The notes beneath the pieces are model-generated. The model saw nothing but the letters and a program-made list of their open reading frames with translations, searched no databases and was not told the origin of the DNA. A DNA stretch of 8,066 nucleotides from the NCBI GenBank assembly GCA_937892665.1, contig CALBJF010000332.1, forward strand, positions 1 to 8,066. Reading direction: 5' to 3'. Shown piece by piece: positions 1 to 5,470 of this stretch. A program made the position numbers and the translations under genes. This DNA comes from an uncultured euryarchaeote. Lineage in GTDB: Archaea; Thermoplasmatota; Poseidoniia; Poseidoniales; Poseidoniaceae. The stretch's first letter is position 1; each line of letters starts with the position of its first letter.

Positions 1-1043
1 TCGCATCTGCTGTGGGTCTCTACGGCCTCAGCATGTTGTACCTTTGGGCAGGTTCCCTGCAATTCGATGTCCTTGCTGAAACATGGGCTGCTGATGGTGC
101 AAACTCATTGAATATGATGGCTCTTGGATTCGTCCTTGTCGGATTTGCATTCAAGATCAGTGCAGCACCATTCCACTTCGCCGCACCTGATGCGTATTCT
201 GGAGCAAACAGCCCAGTAGCAGGCGTTCTAGCAACAGCAAGTAAAGCAATGGGAATGCTTGGACTTATGCGTGTTCTCTTGTTGATTACAATCCCTGATT
301 CAACTGAAGATGGCTCTGCTGTTTGGATTGGTTTACTCGGCGTAATGGCTGCAGTGACGATGACATGGGGTAATATTGCCGCTCTTGGTAGTGAAAATCC
401 AAAGCGTATGCTGGCTTACTCCTCCGTCGCTCATGCAGGATACATGCTTGCAGCATTGACTGCAATCGGCGCATGGAATTGGGGCTTAGTTGAAAATTCA
501 GGCAACGCAAAAGATGTCGTCGTTGCAGCACTACTCTTCCACATGGTCGTTCTTGTCTTCTTCAAACTTGGAGCCTTCCTCGTTTTGGGTCTACTCGAAA
601 TGGAAGGCGGTGCATCTCGTCTGTCTTCCCTTTCTGGACTTGGAAAGCGAGAACCATTGCTTGCAGTTGCTATGTTCCTGTTCATGATCTCTCTTGCAGG
701 TGTTCCGCCAATGGCTGGATTCCTTTCGAAACTCTTGGTCATCATGGGAATTGTTGAGGTTGCTACTGGATCCGGATCTCTGGATTCTCTCTTGGATGCT
801 CACTGGGTTTGGTGGCTTGCACTTCTTATGGTACTCAACAGCGCAATTTCGATGTTCTATTATCTGCGTGTTGGCGTTGTCATGTACTTCCATGAGCCAG
901 AAGAAGGCCGCCAAGGACCTCTTGCTTCAGGTGCTTCAATTCGAATTGCAATCGCAATATGTGCAATTGGAACAGTTGCCTTTGGACTGGTCGGTGGCGA
1001 GTTAATTGAACTCTGCCGCGAGGCAGCACAAACTCTTGGTTGA
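1..1043 (+). CDS. nuoN: NADH-quinone oxidoreductase (complex I-like) subunit N, 5' partial
   Basis: This is a membrane proton-pumping subunit of a respiratory complex I-type enzyme, of the Mrp-antiporter-like family shared by subunits L, M and N. The frame is open to the window edge (first complete codon at nt 3), so the GTG at nt 12 is internal. About 346 codons remain of a family usually near 480-500 residues, so the first third is missing. Counting from the GTG codon, the signature FKISAAPFHFAAPDAYSGA lies at residues 47-65, with the membrane lysine K48. SKAMG follows at 77-81, with the second conserved lysine K78. NPKRMLAYSSVAHAGYM lies at 129-145, and a further buried lysine (K185) sits in a hydrophobic helix. 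The remainder is a series of hydrophobic helices typical of the family. The wording of these motifs favours subunit N over L or M. Which electron donor the complex uses cannot be told from this window. aIF1A follows after 51 nt. Confidence 0.93.
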   Translation, partial: ASAVGLYGLSMLYLWAGSLQFDVLAETWAADGANSLNMMALGFVLVGFAFKISAAPFHFAAPDAYSGANSPVAGVLATASKAMGMLGLMRVLLLITIPDSTEDGSAVWIGLLGVMAAVTMTWGNIAALGSENPKRMLAYSSVAHAGYMLAALTAIGAWNWGLVENSGNAKDVVVAALLFHMVVLVFFKLGAFLVLGLLEMEGGASRLSSLSGLGKREPLLAVAMFLFMISLAGVPPMAGFLSKLLVIMGIVEVATGSGSLDSLLDAHWVWWLALLMVLNSAISMFYYLRVGVVMYFHEPEEGRQGPLASGASIRIAIAICAIGTVAFGLVGGELIELCREAAQTLG

Positions 1044-1083
1044 AGAGGGTGCCTTCAAGAGGGGTTGACCTCTCCGTTTACAT

Positions 1084-1089
1084 GGTGAG
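1084..1089 (+). promoter_or_regulatory. Shine-Dalgarno motif for aIF1A
   Basis: GGTGAG lies 5 nt before the ATG at 1095. It matches the GGTGA core complementary to the archaeal 16S rRNA 3' end. It supports the ATG at 1095 as the true start of the initiation factor. Confidence 0.7.
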
Positions 1090-1094
1090 CCTCA

Positions 1095-1727
1095 ATGGGA
1101 AGACGTCATGAAGAAAAAGTGGACGTAGAAGAACTTGCACGTCTTGAAAATCCAGAGGGCTCCTCAGGAAAGATTCGTGTAAAACTTCCAAATGGTGGCA
1201 AGAAGCGCGGAGAGTTTGGGTTTAAGGGCGAAATGTTCGCTCTTGCTGAAGAGATTCTCGGCGGACGCCGTGTTACAGTCCTCTGTGCTGATGGGGAGAC
1301 CCGTATGGCACGTATACCTGGTAAAATGCGCCGTCGACAATGGGTTCGTGAAGGCGACCTCATCATTGTCTGGCCATGGGATTTCCAAGATTCAAAAGCT
1401 GATGTTAAGCATCGTTACACCAAGACTCAAGCTATGTATTTGTCAAGAAAACAAGTACTTCCTGAAGTTGTTGACATGTTCGGTATGAATGATCGTGCTG
1501 ATGATGATGATGATGACGATGACTTGTTCGGTATTTCCGATGCTCCTGACGTGGTCGAAGAAGATGACGGCGATGATTTGTTTGGAAGCGATGATTCAGT
1601 CGAAGAAGTAGCCGAAGAAGTTGTTGAAGAGCCAGTAGTGGTTGAAGAACCAGCAGAATCAGTTGAACCAGAACCGCTTGATGACGATGACGACGACGAT
1701 GATGATATCGACGCATTGTTCGCTTAA
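1095..1727 (+). CDS. eif1A: Translation initiation factor aIF1A with a hyperacidic C-terminal tail
   Basis: This is the archaeal IF1/eIF1A homologue, which binds the A site of the small ribosomal subunit and helps assemble the initiation complex. The OB-fold core covers about residues 25-110, with landmarks KIRVKLPNGGKKRGEF (26-41), GRRVTVLCADGETRMARIPGKMRRRQWV (57-84, split by strands) and GDLIIVWPWDFQD (87-99). The following helix, with KHRYTKTQ, is also typical of the family. Archaeal aIF1A is usually about 95-115 residues. This one has 210, because residues about 133-210 form a low-complexity acidic tail. The tail holds eight consecutive Asp (136-143), nine consecutive Asp (196-204), Glu/Val-rich spacers and the motif DLFG twice, and it ends DIDALFA. 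The start is ATG with a good Shine-Dalgarno. The gene lies between nuoN and rio1 on the same strand. The core identity is secure, and the role of the tail is unknown. Confidence 0.95.
   Translation: MGRRHEEKVDVEELARLENPEGSSGKIRVKLPNGGKKRGEFGFKGEMFALAEEILGGRRVTVLCADGETRMARIPGKMRRRQWVREGDLIIVWPWDFQDSKADVKHRYTKTQAMYLSRKQVLPEVVDMFGMNDRADDDDDDDDLFGISDAPDVVEEDDGDDLFGSDDSVEEVAEEVVEEPVVVEEPAESVEPEPLDDDDDDDDDIDALFA
1500..1724 (+). repeat. Low-complexity acidic region (GAT/GAC runs) encoding the aIF1A tail
   Basis: Two near-pure GAT/GAC triplet tracts, at 1500-1523 (8 Asp codons) and 1680-1706 (9 Asp codons), flank a GAA/GTT-rich middle part. GAT and GAC are mixed irregularly, so the tract is not a perfect microsatellite. 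This suggests selection on the protein as well as possible replication slippage. Three short copies of an acidic-L-F-G/A motif sit at 1521-1532, 1575-1586 and 1710-1724. Confidence 0.8.
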
Positions 1728-1773
1728 TCATCGGAGCATTCATGTTCCCCCCCAACAAACCCACTACAGGAAG

Positions 1774-1777
1774 GGTG
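1774..1777 (+). promoter_or_regulatory. Shine-Dalgarno motif for rio1
   Basis: GGTG, within AGGGTGC, lies 4 nt before the ATG at 1782. It is the same GGTG-type motif as at aIF1A and supports this start. The 54-nt spacer 1728-1781 also contains a run of seven C (1747-1753) and shows no convincing archaeal TATA box. Co-transcription with aIF1A is therefore likely. Confidence 0.6.
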
Positions 1778-1781
1778 CACT

Positions 1782-2777
1782 ATGTCTCGTTCAAATGATG
1801 ATTGGGATGAACTGAGCGAGCGTACTCGGCAACGTCGTAAAACCCGCAAAAAGCAGAACAAGCGTCCAATGTCTTTGGATGATCAAGCCGATGCTGATTT
1901 CGATGAGCAACATACCTCAAAGTTTGTTGAAGACTTAGCAGGAAAAAATAGTTCCTTCAATTGGATGAAGGATGAGCGAAACAAGCGTATGTTCAAGAAA
2001 ATTGAAAACCGAATTCAGGGCGCTATGGGTACCGGTACCTATGATTGGGTCGATAGAAGAACGTTCGATCAAGTGTTTGACAGACTAACCCTAATGTCGC
2101 TTTACAAAATGATGAATTCAGGAATACTGGACACCCTCGATTTCCCAATTGCTCGAGGAAAGGAAGCCCACGTATTCCACGGGACAGATCACGATGGTCA
2201 ATCTGTTGCTGTGAAGATTTTTCATACCTCAAATGCGGTGTTCAAGAATTTAATGCAATACATTGAGGGAGATCCCCGTTTCGGAGGACTTCGTCGACGT
2301 CATCGAGATCTTGTCGATATTTGGGTGAGAAAAGAGCATCGTAATTTGACACGTTTACATCGTTGGGGATTACCTGTCCCGCGTCCTATTGCAGTTCAAA
2401 AGAATATTCTCGTCATGGAATATCTCGGTAGTGAAACACAACCATCTCCTAAATTACGAGACGTTCGCATCGAAAATCCTCAGCCCGTGTTTGATGAAAT
2501 GCTGGAGTTCTTGGCAGTTTCTTGGCAGAAAGCTGATTTGGTTCATGGTGATTTTTCTCCGTACAACATCTTGTGGCATAATGATGCGCCAATCGTCATC
2601 GATGTTGGTCAAGGGGTTATACTACATCACCCGAAAGCAAAGGAATTCCTTGTACGAGATGTAACTCGGTTGGTTGAATGGGCAAATAAGAATGGTATTG
2701 ACATCACATTAGCAGATGCAATGTATGATGTTCTTGAAATGGATTTATCACACGTCCATCGAATGGAAGAAGAATGA
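1782..2777 (+). CDS. rio1: RIO1-type atypical serine kinase/ATPase
   Basis: RIO kinases are universal in archaea and eukaryotes. RIO1 uses its kinase/ATPase cycle in late maturation of the small ribosomal subunit. The visible motifs, in order, are: a RIO-type phosphate loop ARGKEAHVFHG (124-134), the ATP-binding lysine in VAVKIF (K145), the hinge VMEYLG (211-216), the catalytic loop LVHGDFSPYNILW (253-265, with D257 and N262), and the metal-binding loop IDVGQ (273-277, D274). The last motif is RIO1-like rather than the IDFPQ of RIO2. After it comes HHPKAKEFLVRDV, another RIO1 hallmark. At 331 residues it exceeds the usual archaeal length (about 250-290). The excess is an N-terminal arm of about 80 residues, rich in Arg/Lys then Asp/Glu. 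The protein ends in three Glu codons at the convergent junction with the KH gene. All catalytic residues are present, so an active enzyme is expected. Confidence 0.95.
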   Translation: MSRSNDDWDELSERTRQRRKTRKKQNKRPMSLDDQADADFDEQHTSKFVEDLAGKNSSFNWMKDERNKRMFKKIENRIQGAMGTGTYDWVDRRTFDQVFDRLTLMSLYKMMNSGILDTLDFPIARGKEAHVFHGTDHDGQSVAVKIFHTSNAVFKNLMQYIEGDPRFGGLRRRHRDLVDIWVRKEHRNLTRLHRWGLPVPRPIAVQKNILVMEYLGSETQPSPKLRDVRIENPQPVFDEMLEFLAVSWQKADLVHGDFSPYNILWHNDAPIVIDVGQGVILHHPKAKEFLVRDVTRLVEWANKNGIDITLADAMYDVLEMDLSHVHRMEEE

Positions 2778-2791
2778 TTCACTCTTCTTCC
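2765..2791. repeat. Perfect 9-bp inverted repeat at the convergent rio1/KH stop codons
   Basis: GGAAGAAGA (2765-2773) and TCTTCTTCC (2783-2791) are exact reverse complements around a 9-nt loop. The loop contains both stop codons (2775-2777 on plus, 2779-2781 on minus). It could form a hairpin in transcripts from either strand. Neither side is followed by a T-tract, which argues against a classical intrinsic terminator. The symmetry also follows partly from both proteins ending in Glu-Glu-Glu. Confidence 0.6.
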
Positions 2792-3525
2792 CAAACAATG
2801 TGTTCATCTTCAGCCATTTCCATCATATCGACGACGGCTTCACCATCTTCAGGATCGACTTGACTTGCTCGAAGTTTACGGCCTCTTCGTTGACTAACAT
2901 CAGCTAATCCTGGGACAAGTCCATCGAAACCAGTCGGTGCTTCTTCCTTGGATTCCTTAGCTTCAATCGACTCTAAAGAACGATTATGGAACTTCATGCG
3001 CTTTCTACTTCGCTCAAGGAATGAAAGTACCGTTCCGTGTTCAGAACCACCTGCAAGCATCTCAACGGCCTGTCTGGCAAGGCCAATTCCTTCAGCATCT
3101 CCAACAAGCACCACAGTGGATTTGTAAATCGTAATCTCAACATCGGTCAAGTTTTCAATTAAACGACGAACCTTTCCTTGACTTCCAATGATTCGAGCAC
3201 GAATCCTTCGTTGTTGATGTGCTCGCTTACCGACAAAATCCTTCAAGTCAACCATTTCAAAGAAATTCTCATCTTCAAGCAATCGTATTGCAGCCTTTGG
3301 AGCCATTCCACGACCGACTGCCTTGATGACATCAGGGAACTTTAATGCCTTAATTGGGTCATAAGAGCCTGGTTCACCCCAGACCACGTCCACATCACCC
3401 GTCTCAGAATCAATGTGAAATTCCTTTGCTCCGGATGCATTTCGTAATGACTTCGCAGTCGTACCTTTTGAACCGATGAGAACAGCAATTCTGTCCTTTG
3501 GAATTCGAGGGAGCCCTTGTCGCAT
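2779..3525 (-). CDS. Archaeal two-KH-domain RNA-binding protein (Pno1/Dim2-like)
   Basis: Homologues of this universal archaeal KH protein correspond to eukaryotic Pno1/Dim2, which binds the 3' end of small-subunit rRNA during late maturation. Two KH domains are visible. KH1 carries IAVLIGSKGTT with the GxxG loop GSKG at 18-21. KH2 carries RARIIGSQGKVRRLIE with GSQG at 114-117. Between them VIKAVGRGMAPKAAIRLLED (66-85) is a typical family segment. I chose the ATG at 3525 because it gives the expected N-terminus (MRQGLPRIPKDR) and has a GGTGG motif 5 nt upstream. An upstream TTG at 3594 would add 23 unlikely residues and overlap the neighbouring gene. The protein has 248 residues. After KH2 an extra tail of about 80 residues carries basic patches (172-183, 211-220) and a strongly acidic end. 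It is tail-to-tail with rio1 and 26 nt downstream of a surface-protein gene. Confidence 0.9.
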   Translation of the reverse strand: MRQGLPRIPKDRIAVLIGSKGTTAKSLRNASGAKEFHIDSETGDVDVVWGEPGSYDPIKALKFPDVIKAVGRGMAPKAAIRLLEDENFFEMVDLKDFVGKRAHQQRRIRARIIGSQGKVRRLIENLTDVEITIYKSTVVLVGDAEGIGLARQAVEMLAGGSEHGTVLSFLERSRKRMKFHNRSLESIEAKESKEEAPTGFDGLVPGLADVSQRRGRKLRASQVDPEDGEAVVDMMEMAEDEHIVWEEE

Positions 3526-3530
3526 GATTA

Positions 3531-3536
3531 CCACCC
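3531..3536 (-). promoter_or_regulatory. Shine-Dalgarno motif for the KH protein
   Basis: Read on the minus strand, GGGTGG is followed by TAATC and then the ATG at 3525, a 5-nt spacing. This decides the start in favour of the ATG over the upstream TTG. It also resembles the ribosome-binding sites of aIF1A and rio1. Confidence 0.6.
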
Positions 3537-3551
3537 ACCAGCCGATGTTTT

Positions 3552-5354
3552 TCAATCCCGCTGTTGAAGCCAAGCTACGACAAAGCCTGCACAAAGGAGT
3601 GTAATCATGGTTGGAGCAAACGAGGGAACAAGGCCTGGAGATGAGATATCAGCACCCGTTACGACCATGTAATGGTCGTTGTTGATCTCACTATTTTCAT
3701 CGATGAGATTTGAGGGGTCGATACGTACCCGTAGGTCGTATTGCCCAGTATTAGGGACGGTGTAGTTCCAAGTGAGATATGCCACACCCGTGCCGAGAGA
3801 ACCAGCAAGAAGTGTTTGCGCTTGCATAACAGTCCATTCTGTTGCTGCATTACGATCAGCAGGAGCAGCTTCCAAGATTACTGCTACAGATCCAGGATAC
3901 GCCTTGTTCGAACGAATTTCACCAGAGATTGTGATGTTACCAAATGTGTTTCCCGGACGCACAACAAGTTTGTTGACATCAGTTTCAGTTACGTTCCAAT
4001 AGAGGTCGAGTCCAGGCATGACTTGGAAAGCTCTAGGTTCAGTTGTCTCGCTGTTTCCTGCTTCGTCCACAACAGTCGCTCTAAGCATGAGGTATTGGCG
4101 AGACTTTGTTGCCCAATTTGCTAGTGCAAGGTCTCTATCAAGACCAGTGCCTGGAACTTCAAGCCATTGGCCTGAGAGGTCTGGAGTAAGGCCAACACCG
4201 TTTAGATCAAATCCATATTGCAATGAAATTCCGCTTTCGTCGATGCCTGAAAGTAAGTCATACGCTGCAAAGGAAATGTTTGCTTGGCCCACTAAATCAG
4301 TTGTAAGTGCATCGACTGTCCAACCTACCATTTCAGGGATGGTGGTGTCAACTTGGACAGTTGCTGTAATTGTGTTTCCGACGTTACCAACCTTGTCTGT
4401 TGCTCGTAATTCGAGTGTATGATTCCCCTCTTCTAGCGTAATCGAATGAGTATTTGTGGTGATGGCGATCCATGTTCCAGAATCGATTTTCAGTTCAACA
4501 GTCTCGACACCCGACCCTGTTCCATCATTGGCTCCATCCAAAATACCGGACAGTTCCACGTCCGTAGAGGATTGCCATGTTGAACCGCTTCCAACTGTGA
4601 TGGAAGACATGGTTGGCCCAGTACGGTCTATGCCAATGAATAATGTCGAGATGTTACTCAATCCGGAGTCGTCATAAACAGTAAGTCGAGGATTCCAAGT
4701 TCCCTCAGTAAAACTTCCACTTGACCAGTCCCAGCCGTATGTTAGGCTTGAAGGCCCATCGGTGGAAGGTGAACCGGGTCCAGGTACATTTTGCAGGGTT
4801 GCTCTGTTGAAATCATCATCAGAAACACCGTATCGGAATTCTAAGGTACCTGTCTCAGAGGTGCTAAACCATGCTCTGTCTGTGTTACTTGTTCCAGTTC
4901 CAACATCTGGGGATAGAACCGTGAATGCAGTAATATCGGGTACGTGATTATCGATTGTGAACTCTCCTGTTGTGGTCAAAGTAGAGTCATCCACATCTGT
5001 ATCCCAGCCAGTAGCACGCATTGTGTATGTACCATTGGCAACCGAAGTGGAATCAAAATTGAACAACCAAGGTGTACCAGTGAGGTTTGTAAGCGTGGAA
5101 TAAGCTCCTCCCTGTGATGCAATTTCAACCAAGATCGAATCAATGGTTCCAGTACCCGAAATACTGAACGTAACAGTCTTCAATCCAGTAACAGATTCAG
5201 ATTGAATCGGACCGTTCGAGAATGCGATACTCGCTGCTGACGATGAGTGTACTACTGCCTCTTCTTCGAGATGTAGGTGGTTATCGATATCAAGTGGAAA
5301 AATGGAAATGAGCAAGAGGGAAATGATGCCGACTGCAACCGCTCTGCCTCCCAT
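3552..5354 (-). CDS. Secreted/anchored multi-domain Ig-like and CARDB-type surface protein
   Basis: This protein has 600 residues from the ATG at 5354. An in-frame TTG at 5384 would add ten residues. The N-terminus is a signal peptide: a short Arg-containing start, then AVAVGIISLLLISIFP. A series of beta-rich domains follows, with boundaries marked by a repeated Asp-xxx-Pro linker: DNHVPDI (from 135), DRTGPTM (from 243) and DTTIPEM (from 336). These are typical of tandem bacterial/archaeal Ig-like modules. Residues about 447-568 resemble CARDB, ending in GQYDLRVRIDPSNLIDENSE. Eight N-glycosylation sequons and no ectodomain cysteine are seen. The C-terminus has SPGLVPSFAP, a hydrophobic stretch (about 578-596) and QQRD, which suits a membrane anchor or a sorting signal. 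The likely role is in the cell envelope or adhesion; no enzymatic motif is visible. It is divergent from the gene at 5471 and precedes the KH gene by 26 nt on the same strand. Confidence 0.8.
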   Translation of the reverse strand: MGGRAVAVGIISLLLISIFPLDIDNHLHLEEEAVVHSSSAASIAFSNGPIQSESVTGLKTVTFSISGTGTIDSILVEIASQGGAYSTLTNLTGTPWLFNFDSTSVANGTYTMRATGWDTDVDDSTLTTTGEFTIDNHVPDITAFTVLSPDVGTGTSNTDRAWFSTSETGTLEFRYGVSDDDFNRATLQNVPGPGSPSTDGPSSLTYGWDWSSGSFTEGTWNPRLTVYDDSGLSNISTLFIGIDRTGPTMSSITVGSGSTWQSSTDVELSGILDGANDGTGSGVETVELKIDSGTWIAITTNTHSITLEEGNHTLELRATDKVGNVGNTITATVQVDTTIPEMVGWTVDALTTDLVGQANISFAAYDLLSGIDESGISLQYGFDLNGVGLTPDLSGQWLEVPGTGLDRDLALANWATKSRQYLMLRATVVDEAGNSETTEPRAFQVMPGLDLYWNVTETDVNKLVVRPGNTFGNITISGEIRSNKAYPGSVAVILEAAPADRNAATEWTVMQAQTLLAGSLGTGVAYLTWNYTVPNTGQYDLRVRIDPSNLIDENSEINNDHYMVVTGADISSPGLVPSFAPTMITLLCAGFVVAWLQQRD

Positions 5355-5470
5355 GCTTTTGTTACAGATGCGACCTCCCTTCAAATCTCCCCTTCCAACA
5401 GGAGGTTTTTTGTCAACTTTTTGGGTTCTTATGAGATGGGTTCAAGTGCTTTGCATGACGTGGGAAAAGC
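5355..5470. promoter_or_regulatory. Divergent intergenic region with inverted ACCTCC/GGAGGT pair and T-rich tract
   Basis: This stretch must hold the promoters of both surface-protein genes. The plus strand carries ACCTCC (5373-5378) and GGAGGT (5401-5406), an exact 6-bp inverted repeat 22 nt apart. The second arm runs into six T (5406-5411). Each arm reads as a Shine-Dalgarno-like GGAGGT on one strand. However, the minus-strand copy is 18 nt from the ATG at 5354 and the plus-strand copy is 64 nt from the ATG at 5471, both too far for normal use. TTCTTATGA near 5425-5433 is the only weak TATA-like stretch for the plus gene. No firm promoter can be assigned. Confidence 0.35.

Noticed and set aside
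12..14. GTG at nt 12 as the start of nuoN
   Set aside because: The frame stays open to the window edge with family-like residues (ASAVGLYG), and a third of the usual protein length would be missing.
1041..1075. Two small hairpins between nuoN and aIF1A (TGAAG/CTTCA and AGAGG/CCTCT)
   Set aside because: The stems are only 5 bp, mutually close, and lack a following T-run. They are within chance expectation and too weak to call a terminator.
1500..1706. GAT/GAC tracts as a CRISPR-like or mobile repeat
   Set aside because: They are in-frame Asp codons within aIF1A, without regular spacers or flanking duplications.
3526..3594. Upstream TTG start for the KH protein
   Set aside because: It would add 23 residues (with Cys and Trp) atypical of the family and overlap the preceding gene. 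The ATG at 3525 has a proper Shine-Dalgarno motif.
3741..4422. Several overlapping plus-strand open frames opposite the minus-strand surface protein
   Set aside because: They lie antisense to a gene with clear signal peptide, repeated domains and anchor. Their translations show no domain pattern and no ribosome-binding site.
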